Positions 25,173-33,264 of a stretch of DNA of 64,000 bases are shown here, one piece after another (the first letter of the stretch is position 1; each line of letters starts with the position of its first letter). Position numbers and translations under genes: made by a program. The stretch comes from Bacillota bacterium (lineage in GTDB: Bacteria > Bacillota_I > Bacilli_A > RF39 > UBA660). Under the pieces are notes generated by a model. That model was not told the origin of the DNA and made no database searches. It saw nothing but the letters and a program-made list of their open reading frames with translations. The DNA lies in assembly GCA_015059495.1 (NCBI GenBank), contig SVAI01000001.1, forward strand, positions 499,246 to 563,245. Direction: 5' to 3'.

Positions 25173-25736
25173 CTAATCTTTTTGTTTAGCAGAAAACTCT
25201 ACAGTTATAGCATCATATGTAGGATCAACATCACTACTTCCATCATATGATAATCTAACCTTATAAGTTTTAACATCTCCTAATCCAGCTTCAATATCTC
25301 TTTCAATATCAACTCTATATTCACCTGCAAGAGTACTAATAGAATAATCATCATTACTATCTATATTTATTAAAGTTTCTTGTTCATCTTCAATTTCATA
25401 AATTCTACTAAAAGTATAATGATCATCAACAATAACACTTGTAGCAATAGTAGTTGTCACTTCAAGTTGTGAAGTATCAACACTAAAATAATAATCTAAA
25501 CTGTCATAATGTTTATATTTAGCAAGATTACATGTTGTTGTTCCAGCAACACAAATATCACCTTTATCGATAGTAACATTAAATCTAGCTGGTCTAGCAT
25601 AAGATGTAGATTCCATGCTTGTAATATATCTTGAGTAAGTTATGACAGATGTAGTCGATAAAATTACTACTAGATATATAACAAACAATTTTAACATGTT
25701 TTGACGAAATCTTTTTATATGTAATAACCCACTCAT
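25173..25736 (-). CDS. Secreted protein, probable SipW-type substrate (TasA-like)
   Basis: 187 residues. A hydrophobic segment (about 15-34) followed by 'SRYITSMESTSYARPARFNV' is close to the TasA/camelysin pattern, in which an aromatic and a Thr/Ser patch follow the cleavage region. The mature part is beta-rich and ends in 'ITVEFSAKQKD'. It follows the first SipW gene by 14 bases, and its own stop is ten bases before the next start. Confidence 0.75.
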   Translation of the reverse strand: MSGLLHIKRFRQNMLKLFVIYLVVILSTTSVITYSRYITSMESTSYARPARFNVTIDKGDICVAGTTTCNLAKYKHYDSLDYYFSVDTSQLEVTTTIATSVIVDDHYTFSRIYEIEDEQETLINIDSNDDYSISTLAGEYRVDIERDIEAGLGDVKTYKVRLSYDGSSDVDPTYDAITVEFSAKQKD

Positions 25737-25750
25737 GTATATCTTCCTTT

Positions 25751-26506
25751 CTATTTATTTACTTTTTTAGTACTACCTTTCTTAGCAACAGTTGTTGCTT
25801 TTTTAGTTGTAGTTTTCTTTGCAGTAGTCTTTTTAGCAGCAGGCTTTTCAGTTACTTTCTTAACCGGAGCTTTCTTAACTTCAGCTTTAGTACTACTCTT
25901 CTTAGTAGTTTTCTTAGTTTCTACTTTAGTATCTTTAATTGTTTTTATTGGATGAGTATTAAGTAATTCTTCAAATTCTTTTTCTTTTCTTAATTGCTCT
26001 TCCATATCTTTTTCTTCACTATCTTTTAAACTTAATACAAAACAGATAATAGTTCCGATGACTAAGACAATGACTAGTGTCGAAGTATTTCTAAAAGCAC
26101 TCATTATATGTCCTAAATAAGACAATTTATACTTATACTTACCAACTATCTTTTCTAACATAATTGGTTTATCAACAGTATTATTAGCATCCCCTCTGGT
26201 TATTGCTTCATTACCACTTATAGTAACAATTCTATGCGTTACAAACGAACCGTTACTATCTTTAAATGTAACAATATCACCAGGTTTATAATTATAATCA
26301 TTAGTCTGAATTATAATTAGATCTCCAACCTTTAAATTAGGTTCCATAGATCCAGATGCTACTTCAAGTATTGCTCTATTATTCATAATCGTTAGATCAT
26401 TACCTAATATTTTAGTGTTTATCAAATTATAAACATTAAATATTGTAATAATAATCATACAAATAATAATTACTACTTTGAATGCTCTTTTAATACTCTT
26501 AATCAT
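25751..26506 (-). CDS. sipW: SipW-type signal peptidase I with a Lys-rich tail
   Basis: 251 residues. N-terminal membrane helix (about 10-30), catalytic 'SGSMEP' with Ser53, 'DIVTFKD', 'THRIV' with His91 replacing the Lys of ordinary signal peptidases, and 'RGDANNTVD'. These are the marks of the ER-like (S26B) SipW group with a Ser-His dyad. A second helix lies at about 141-160, then a 90-residue tail. The last 60 residues are almost only Lys, Thr, Ala, Val and Ser, like a histone H1 tail, and would face the cytoplasm. It should process the neighbouring secreted proteins. Confidence 0.92.
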   Translation of the reverse strand: MIKSIKRAFKVVIIICMIIITIFNVYNLINTKILGNDLTIMNNRAILEVASGSMEPNLKVGDLIIIQTNDYNYKPGDIVTFKDSNGSFVTHRIVTISGNEAITRGDANNTVDKPIMLEKIVGKYKYKLSYLGHIMSAFRNTSTLVIVLVIGTIICFVLSLKDSEEKDMEEQLRKEKEFEELLNTHPIKTIKDTKVETKKTTKKSSTKAEVKKAPVKKVTEKPAAKKTTAKKTTTKKATTVAKKGSTKKVNK

Positions 26507-26520
26507 CTAACCATTCCTTT

Positions 26521-29328
26521 CTAATTACATACCTTATTGGTATACTCAATATCAAATGATAAAGTTAAATAATACACATCTTTAGATGGATTACTATTTA
26601 CATAATCTCCTATCTTATAATCTAAATTATTATCTACCCATTTCCAAAGAAGTGATAGTTCTACTTCTTCTTCATTTTCTAATTCAATATTGTCTATTGT
26701 AATATTTTTACTTGTTTTATATGTATCATTTGGATTATGAGTCTTATCACTAAATGGAGTATCTAAGTTAACTATATGATAATTATTTACTCCACCAAGA
26801 TAATAATTATCTCCAGACTTAACTACATAACCCATATTTAAACAATATTCATCAACACATATATTATCTTCTTCAATAGTCATAGATTTAAGTTTAACTT
26901 TAAATCCAGTATTATTTTTAAAATTAATAATATATGAACCATATATACCAGGATATATTTTATTGTTATAACTATTATGTTCTAAATCAAATATATCTAC
27001 TTCACTTAAATATAATGTTCTAGTTTGAGTTTCATCAACATATGTATCACTATAATTATAAATAGCATATAGTGTTAAATCACCAGTAATTGTAATATCA
27101 TCAGTTAATTGATAACTTACACCACCGTCATCATTTTGAGTATTGTAATGTGATAATGTGTAGTATTCACATGGAACACCAGTTTCCTTAGAAGCGGTGC
27201 TATATTTACTTAAGTGTAATACTTCTCCTTCTAACATAGGCATCTCATATCTATCACTAACTTCTGTGAAAAATCCACCATTAGCATCTAATACTACATT
27301 AAACTTATTTTTAATAGTAAATGTAATAACATACTCTGCAATACTATGATCATCTTTATAACCTCTAACAGTAATTGTCTTAGTTCCTGCTGAAGCATAA
27401 CTTGCTTTAACTGTAAGTGATGTAAGTGAAGCAGATGCTTCATAATTAAACTCAATATCATCACTTTCAATTTCAACTTTATTAACACCATCACTTAAGA
27501 TATATTTATTACCTACTTTAGTAGCACTAATAGTATCTTCAAATATATTAGTATTTAATATTATATTCTTATAATTATTAGTTCCACCATCTTCATATGA
27601 TACTTCATAATCAGTAACTGAATTAACGTAATATATTGAATAATCAATTGCTCTATTAACATTAATATAATATGATTTACTTTCACCCTTAGGGGTAGTT
27701 ACTTTAATTTCAACTTGATTATCCCCTACAACAAATCCATTATTACCAATAACACTAACAGTTGATATTCCATCTTCAGCTACACCACTAATATTTAATC
27801 CAGTAACTGAATTAGGCACATCTAGTGAATATTGAGTAACATCCTTATTAAATTCAGGACTATAAGTATAACCATTAACAGTTAAGATAGATAAGTTTGT
27901 ACTATATCTAACAACTTTAATCTTATACTCTTCACTCTTATCTCCACTACTAGTATTAATAACAAATTCATTATTACCAATATTAATAGTTTTTTCTCCT
28001 AAACCACTAATTGTTGTATCATCATTTGCAGTAGCATTAATAGTTAAACTATTAGTACCAACTGGAACATATACAACATAATTTTTTGTGTCAGGATTAA
28101 AGTCTGGTTCAAGACTACCAACTGTTGTAGAAAGTGATGTTAATCTAGCATCATAAACTACAACCGGAGCATCTTTAACAACTTTAATTACATATTGTTT
28201 AGTATCACTATTATCATCATTATATGAATTAATATATACATAATTATCACCAGTTTGGAAATTACTATTTCCTGTTATATTATGATTATAACCATTAGCA
28301 TCAACTATACTCATATCAAGTGAATTAACATCACTACCAACATTAACAGTATAATTAGTAACACTACTATCAAATGTTGGAGTTAATGTTGCATTATTAA
28401 CTGTTAAGTTAGTAATGTATTTTTCACTCTCTTGTTCTTGATTTAATCTATTAACATAAATCTTATAAGTATTAACTGTACCATCTTCTGCTGTAACAAC
28501 TACATTAACTGTATTTAAACCAACCTTTAGGTTAGTATTACCTACAACATAAGCACTAGCTTTATTATGATTAACTTTTCCATACACATTTATAGATGTA
28601 ACTTCATATGGAACATCAATACTATATTCATTAATATTTTTATTAAATGAAGGAGTTAAACTATATCCACCAACACTTAATGATTTTAATGTTGCATCAT
28701 TAGATTTAGTTTTTTCTTTATCATCCTCTTTTTCTTCTTCCTTTTCAGGATCTATCTTTTCTCCATCATGCTTTTCAGGTTTTTGTTTTTCTTCATCCTT
28801 TTTCTTATCATGTTCTTCTTTAGATGGAATCTTGTCACCTTTATTTGTTGGATTAGACTTATTAGCAACAATCTCAACATCTACATTAGCAATATATATT
28901 GTAGTATCATCTTCACTTTGAATTTGTAACTCAACTTTACCTTTTTGTCTAAGTTTTAAAGTTACATATCCATCATTTACTACACAAGTCGCTATATTAG
29001 CATCACTTGTAGAACATTTTATATCTTTTGCGTATATTCCTTTGATTGTATATGATAATTTATATTCTAGATCACTTAGATTAACCTTTATCCCCTCAGA
29101 GTATTCTTTATCACTTAAATCAAATTTCAAATTTATGTTTCTAATGATTCTCTTATTACCAATATTATCATCAATCGATACATCTTGAGAAACATTATAA
29201 CCTATTTTTCCGAAGTATTTATAAGCTGTACAACTGCTGATTAAAAGAAGGATTAAGATGATAATTATTATAATTCTTCTAATCGTTCTTTTTTTTCTTT
29301 GTTGATTTGAATCGGAATTATACTTCAT
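26521..29328 (-). CDS. Cadherin-like repeat surface protein
   Basis: 935 residues. N-terminal hydrophobic anchor or signal (about 18-36), a beta domain to about 155, then a charged Lys/Glu linker (about 160-212). Four cadherin-like beta-sandwich repeats follow (about 215-293, 302-388, 396-475, 478-560), each with the 'L-x-S-L-x-V ... L-x-P-x-F-x-x-x-x-x-x-Y' pattern (for example 'LKSLSVGGYSLTPSFN'). A Listeria-type B-repeat-like module ('VVLDANGGFF' to 'LTLYAIYN') is near 680-760. A beta domain with four Cys ends the protein. Fourth in the operon with a very strong AAAGGAGG SD. Probably an adhesive or structural wall protein. Confidence 0.85.
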   Translation of the reverse strand: MKYNSDSNQQRKKRTIRRIIIIIILILLLISSCTAYKYFGKIGYNVSQDVSIDDNIGNKRIIRNINLKFDLSDKEYSEGIKVNLSDLEYKLSYTIKGIYAKDIKCSTSDANIATCVVNDGYVTLKLRQKGKVELQIQSEDDTTIYIANVDVEIVANKSNPTNKGDKIPSKEEHDKKKDEEKQKPEKHDGEKIDPEKEEEKEDDKEKTKSNDATLKSLSVGGYSLTPSFNKNINEYSIDVPYEVTSINVYGKVNHNKASAYVVGNTNLKVGLNTVNVVVTAEDGTVNTYKIYVNRLNQEQESEKYITNLTVNNATLTPTFDSSVTNYTVNVGSDVNSLDMSIVDANGYNHNITGNSNFQTGDNYVYINSYNDDNSDTKQYVIKVVKDAPVVVYDARLTSLSTTVGSLEPDFNPDTKNYVVYVPVGTNSLTINATANDDTTISGLGEKTINIGNNEFVINTSSGDKSEEYKIKVVRYSTNLSILTVNGYTYSPEFNKDVTQYSLDVPNSVTGLNISGVAEDGISTVSVIGNNGFVVGDNQVEIKVTTPKGESKSYYINVNRAIDYSIYYVNSVTDYEVSYEDGGTNNYKNIILNTNIFEDTISATKVGNKYILSDGVNKVEIESDDIEFNYEASASLTSLTVKASYASAGTKTITVRGYKDDHSIAEYVITFTIKNKFNVVLDANGGFFTEVSDRYEMPMLEGEVLHLSKYSTASKETGVPCEYYTLSHYNTQNDDGGVSYQLTDDITITGDLTLYAIYNYSDTYVDETQTRTLYLSEVDIFDLEHNSYNNKIYPGIYGSYIINFKNNTGFKVKLKSMTIEEDNICVDEYCLNMGYVVKSGDNYYLGGVNNYHIVNLDTPFSDKTHNPNDTYKTSKNITIDNIELENEEEVELSLLWKWVDNNLDYKIGDYVNSNPSKDVYYLTLSFDIEYTNKVCN

Positions 29329-29370
29329 ATCTCCTTCCTCCTTTCAAATCGCCAAATACAATTTAGCTCT

Positions 29371-29405
29371 CTGCTAAAACCATTAAACTTTAATGATCTT
29401 AGCAG
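29371..29405 (-). other. Intercistronic hairpin 3' of the TasA-like gene (1)
   Basis: Outer stem CTGCTAA/TTAGCAG and inner stem CATTAA/TTAATG. There is no T-run, so it is not an intrinsic terminator; more likely an RNA-stability or processing element. Confidence 0.6.
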
Positions 29406-29423
29406 GAAGTTAAATAACTTCCT
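29404..29423 (-). other. Intercistronic hairpin 3' of the TasA-like gene (2)
   Basis: AGGAAGTTA/TAACTTCCT, a 20-base perfect inverted repeat directly beside the previous hairpin, without T-run. Confidence 0.6.
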
Positions 29424-29444
29424 ATTAGTACTTTATTCTATATA

Positions 29445-30047
29445 TTAATCTACTTGAGTTACAACTAGATCTGCTTTAACTGCTATAGTAGCTGCTCCAG
29501 CACTTCCTAAAGCAGTATCAGTGACATCAGTTTGTGATGCTTGATAATTTGTACTATCAGCACCAGTAAATGCCCATCTCCAATATACTGTTATATTTGC
29601 GTCAGCACCTTTATTAATAGCTGTTGCTGTTACATCTGCTAAATCAGTAGTCCATGTAGTACCATTAATACTAAATTCTACTGGAATATTAGAAGTATTA
29701 GTAACAGTATAATCTACTGTATATTCAGCATTAACTTCAGATATATTTGATAATTTAACAGCAAATTGACCACCAGTACCTGGAGCAATTACCTTATCAG
29801 AATCTAGAGATTCAACATCAGTTTCTGCAGTTGTTGTATCAGCTTCTTTTAAAGTATCAAATAAGTTAAATGTAAATGAATTTGTTACAGCAGCATCATT
29901 TACTTCAAATGCCCATTTTGCAACTCTAGCAGTTGAACTAGAACCTGCTATAGTACTAGTATACTTTGCATAAGTACCCCCTACAGAATAAGCACTAATG
30001 GCAACTGCTAAAAGTAATACGGCTAGAATTGATAATCTCTTTCTCAT
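29445..30047 (-). CDS. TasA/camelysin-like secreted fibre-type protein
   Basis: 200 residues. A short signal peptide ends 'SVGGTYAKYTSTIAGSSSTARVAKWAFEV', the classic TasA/CalY N terminus, with cleavage after the 'TYA' region by SipW. The mature chain is Ala/Thr/Val/Asp-rich, Cys-free and beta-rich, as in amyloid-like fibre subunits. Strong AAAGGAGGTG SD. It lies between its probable peptidase and the cadherin-like protein, and it is bracketed by RNA hairpins. Role: major extracellular fibre or S-layer-like component (inference). Confidence 0.87.
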   Translation of the reverse strand: MRKRLSILAVLLLAVAISAYSVGGTYAKYTSTIAGSSSTARVAKWAFEVNDAAVTNSFTFNLFDTLKEADTTTAETDVESLDSDKVIAPGTGGQFAVKLSNISEVNAEYTVDYTVTNTSNIPVEFSINGTTWTTDLADVTATAINKGADANITVYWRWAFTGADSTNYQASQTDVTDTALGSAGAATIAVKADLVVTQVD

Positions 30048-30078
30048 ATTATTTTAGCACCTCCTTTCCCCAACATTT

Positions 30079-30125
30079 CCTAGGAGTATCATAGATACTA
30101 CCTAATCTATGTAAACACTCCTAAG
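30079..30125 (-). other. Two-part hairpin upstream of the TasA-like gene
   Basis: Outer stem TAGGAGT/ACTCCTA and inner stem CATAGAT/ATCTATG. It begins at the stop of the upstream sipW and ends about 15 bases before the SD. No T-run. A 5' stabilising or processing structure is likely. Confidence 0.6.
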
Positions 30126-30960
30126 AATGTTTACGGCTTGTTTGTTTTGCTGTGGTTTTCTTAGTTGCAACTTTCTTTGTAGTACTAGTCTTCTTTGCAG
30201 TAGACTTAGTTGCTACTTTTTTTGCTGTACTAGTCTTAGTTGCACTCTTTTTAGGTGCAGCTTTAACAGTACCTTTCTTGCTACTACTTGCTTTCTTAGT
30301 TGTAGTAGTCATAGTTGCTTTTTTAGGAGTTGTAGTAGCCTCATTTATTTCTTTTTGAATCTTTTCCATATTCTTTAAAGCTAATTCCTTTTCTTTTTTA
30401 TAAGCTAAGAATTCAGCTTGTTCTTCCAATTTTATCTTTCTACTTGTTCTTTGGAATAATAATATAAATATTATTGTTATACCCATAACAAGTATTACAG
30501 CATTAACTGGCTTAGCAAGTTCATTTAATATTGTACCTACTAAAGGAACTCTACCAACATATATACCTTCTACATCTTTATACTCTACAAGATTTTGATC
30601 TTGAGTATTATTATTATCACCTTTAGTAACAAAGTATGTATTACCATCACGCTCAATCATATCTATAATTCTATGAGTAGTAACAGTATTTTCTTCATCT
30701 CTAAAAGCAATAACATCATTTATTTTTAATGTAGACGGTTCAATTATCTTAGTAATTATTAAATCACCTTTATGTATTTCTTTCTCCATAGATCCAGATA
30801 ATACAAAGAAAGGTCTATAACCAAACACACTTGGTACGACATTTTCATTATTTCTTGCTTGAATAGTAATATGAATATTAATAGCAAGTATTGATAGCAA
30901 TATAACAACAACTATACCAAATAACCAGTTACTAACCTTTTGATACCATTTCTTTTCCAT
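30121..30960 (-). CDS. sipW: SipW-type signal peptidase I with a histone-like tail
   Basis: 279 residues. N-terminal helix (about 11-30), 'LSGSMEKEIHKGDLIITK' with Ser57, 'DVIAFRDEENTVTTHRII' with His96, and 'KGDNNNTQD', the S26B Ser-His dyad type. A second helix at about 150-168, then 'LEEQAEFLAYKKEKELALK' (coiled coil) and a final 70 residues made almost only of Lys, Thr, Ala and Ser, with repeated 'KKxxTxK' units. This copy precedes the TasA-like gene, its likely substrate. It starts three bases after the His/CxxC gene. Confidence 0.92.
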   Translation of the reverse strand: MEKKWYQKVSNWLFGIVVVILLSILAINIHITIQARNNENVVPSVFGYRPFFVLSGSMEKEIHKGDLIITKIIEPSTLKINDVIAFRDEENTVTTHRIIDMIERDGNTYFVTKGDNNNTQDQNLVEYKDVEGIYVGRVPLVGTILNELAKPVNAVILVMGITIIFILLFQRTSRKIKLEEQAEFLAYKKEKELALKNMEKIQKEINEATTTPKKATMTTTTKKASSSKKGTVKAAPKKSATKTSTAKKVATKSTAKKTSTTKKVATKKTTAKQTSRKHS

Positions 30961-30963
30961 AGC

Positions 30964-33093
30964 CTACACCCTTTCTTTCTTTTCTTTTTTTAATACTTTA
31001 TATTTATCAGCATCATAGTAATATAAATCAATTTGATTTCTTAATGACGCTAACATCATCTTTTTATCATTTAATATATCTAAATATATGTCTAATGGAG
31101 ATCTCTCTCTTCTAGCTCCTAAAGTATCTCTTTCAGTATGACATCTTGAGCATTCCCAATATGTACTATCTTCTTGTCCAGAACCATCATCAACCTCATG
31201 CCAACTATGTGGTTGGTATTCTTCATTTCTAGTTGCATGACAGATTGTACATTCTTCATATTTTACCCAACAATAATCAGCTGTTGGAGTAATACTCTTT
31301 TCTCTATATTGCCAATCGTGTTGACATTCTACTGTTTCAGTTCTAACAGCACCACACGATGAACATGTTGATGTTTTGGTAGTTCCAACTACTTCTACAG
31401 ACCAACTGTGTTCTTGTGTTTCAGTATGTGCTGAATTATGAGTACAATGGCGAATTTCATTATCACCATTATCTTGCCAATCTCCAAAGCCATGATAATG
31501 ATCTTGTACATCAACTTTAGTATGACAATCACTACATTCATTATATGTTTTATAACATACAGTTCCATCACCTTGAACTTCTTCAGTCTTGGATTCCCAA
31601 TGGTGGTTAGTATGTGCTTGAGTAGCAACGTAACCACACTTTGAACATGTAGATTCTTCTAATCCAGTAGATGGATTATAAGTATATCCACCCATTGTAT
31701 GAGTAGTAACAGTTGAAGTATATTCCTTATTACTACAATCAGAACATACATGATATGTTTTATAACATACACCTGCTTCTCCAACTATTTCTTCTGTATC
31801 ACTACCATAATGATGAGAATGTGCTCTTGTATCAACATGAGAACATGTTGAACAATGAGATTCTTCTAATCCTGTTGAAGAATTATAAGCATATTCTCCC
31901 ATTGTATGACTTCTAGTTTCTATATGTGATGAATCATCTGAACATACTCTCTTTTCATTTGAACCATTGTCTTGCCATTGGCCATAATGATGTTCATGAT
32001 TTTTTGATGTTTTATGACCACAATTAGAACATGTAGCAACATCTTTACCAGTTGAAGGATCATATATATATGGTCCATAACTATGATTTCTAGTTTCAGT
32101 ATGTGAATTATCATCATTACATCTTCTTATTTCATTATTACCATTATCAATCCATGCTTCCCAATGATGTGTATGCTCTCTTTGATTTTTATGATTACAT
32201 TTAGAACATGTAGCTTCATCTTTTCCAGTTTGTGGATTATAAGCAAAATTTCCATAAGTATGACTTACAGTACCAATATATTCTTTATGATTACAATCGC
32301 TACATACATGATATGTTTTACAGCATGTTTCAGCAGTGCCAACTACTTCCTCTTGAGTAGCACCGTAATGATGTGTATGCTCTCTTTGATCTTTATGACC
32401 ACATTGAGTACATGTATAAACATCTTTATTTAAAGTTGCATCATATACAGGAGAACCATATTTATGATCCCTTGTTTGAGTATGTGTTTTATCTAATATA
32501 CAAGTTCTAATTTCATTAGATCCATTATCAGTCCATGCTCCCCAAATATGAATATGCCAACCCTTATTATCATCTTTATTATCATTAGAGTTATCATTTC
32601 CACTACCTGCACTAGAGTTATCATTTTCTCCTTCATTACTACTAGAATTATCAGTTTGATTATTATTACTATTATCATCAGACTTAGATGGATTAATAAT
32701 ATTATTAATAATACTAGCTAAAGTAGTTGCAGCACTTGAACTATCCTCTTTACCTTTATCCTCTTTCTTATTATCTTTCTTATTACTATTTACGTTATCT
32801 GAAGTAGAAGCTTCACTACTAGCTTCATGCGCAACATCTTCAATTGAAGTCTCTTCAGTTGATTCTTCAACGCTAAAATCATGAGTATGTTCATGCTCAT
32901 TATTTTTACTAGCATCTAAAGACCCATCATTCATATCATGACGTCCATTGCCTAAATTATCACTATTATCAATTTTTTCAAGTAATTCTTCACCAGGTTC
33001 GTTATGACATTGTGATAAACTAGTAGTTAGTACAAGAAGCGCAATTACAAAAGCGACTCCTTTACTTCTCTTCTTAAGTTCATCCTTTCTCAT
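30964..33093 (-). CDS. Secreted His/CxxC-repeat protein
   Basis: 709 residues. An N-terminal signal (about 10-27) ends 'SLSQCHN': it looks like a lipobox, but the -1 residue is Gln, so lipidation is doubtful. A His/Ser/Asp/Asn-rich low-complexity region runs to about 175. Then come about eleven zinc-ribbon-like repeats, each with a CxxC (CTQC, CSDC, CSKC, CSNC, CSTC, CSSC, CTIC, CSRC) and 'H-x-H-H-x-[WY]-x-x-W' or 'DNG-x-NE-x-R-x-C-x-x-x-x-SH-x-ETR' between them. The C terminus is basic and helical. First gene of the operon. Likely extracellular metal-binding scaffold (inference). Confidence 0.8.
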   Translation of the reverse strand: MRKDELKKRSKGVAFVIALLVLTTSLSQCHNEPGEELLEKIDNSDNLGNGRHDMNDGSLDASKNNEHEHTHDFSVEESTEETSIEDVAHEASSEASTSDNVNSNKKDNKKEDKGKEDSSSAATTLASIINNIINPSKSDDNSNNNQTDNSSSNEGENDNSSAGSGNDNSNDNKDDNKGWHIHIWGAWTDNGSNEIRTCILDKTHTQTRDHKYGSPVYDATLNKDVYTCTQCGHKDQREHTHHYGATQEEVVGTAETCCKTYHVCSDCNHKEYIGTVSHTYGNFAYNPQTGKDEATCSKCNHKNQREHTHHWEAWIDNGNNEIRRCNDDNSHTETRNHSYGPYIYDPSTGKDVATCSNCGHKTSKNHEHHYGQWQDNGSNEKRVCSDDSSHIETRSHTMGEYAYNSSTGLEESHCSTCSHVDTRAHSHHYGSDTEEIVGEAGVCYKTYHVCSDCSNKEYTSTVTTHTMGGYTYNPSTGLEESTCSKCGYVATQAHTNHHWESKTEEVQGDGTVCYKTYNECSDCHTKVDVQDHYHGFGDWQDNGDNEIRHCTHNSAHTETQEHSWSVEVVGTTKTSTCSSCGAVRTETVECQHDWQYREKSITPTADYCWVKYEECTICHATRNEEYQPHSWHEVDDGSGQEDSTYWECSRCHTERDTLGARRERSPLDIYLDILNDKKMMLASLRNQIDLYYYDADKYKVLKKEKKERV

Positions 33094-33172
33094 ACAAGTA
33101 TCCTCCTATCCATAAATAGTTAGATCTAAGTTGTATTCAATATCTTCCCCTTAATTTTTTAGAAATGTCTCT

Positions 33173-33201
33173 ATAATAACACTAGTGTCAATAAATGTCA
33201 A
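33173..33201 (-). promoter_or_regulatory. Promoter of the surface-protein operon
   Basis: Consensus TTGACA (33196-33201), 17 bases, TATTAT (33173-33178). A leader of about 75 bases leads to the AGGAGG SD. Confidence 0.85.
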
Positions 33202-33230
33202 ATTTTTTATTAATTTTAATATTTTTACGT

Positions 33231-33264
33231 AAAAAAAAGAATTAGAGTTAAATCTAATTCTTTT
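33231..33264 (-). terminator. Terminator of ileS
   Basis: Twelve-base-pair stem AAAAGAATTAGA/TCTAATTCTTTT; its right arm is the last codons of ileS. Confidence 0.92.

Noticed and set aside
30127..30378. Open frames on the plus strand opposite the Lys-rich sipW tail
   Set aside because: They are Cys/Phe/Val-rich mirror images of the AAA/ACT-rich codons, with no SD; artefacts of low-complexity coding.
31000..32600. Regularly spaced repeats that could suggest a CRISPR array
   Set aside because: They are in-frame protein modules of about 60 codons with diverged DNA, no constant direct repeat and no cas genes.
31174..32678. Several 60-90-codon frames on both strands within the His/CxxC-repeat gene
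   Set aside because: They recur with the module period and have Met/Ile-rich compositions; shadows of the repeat gene.
30964..33093. Calling the His/CxxC protein a lipoprotein
   Set aside because: The residue before the candidate Cys is Gln, which signal peptidase II does not normally accept.
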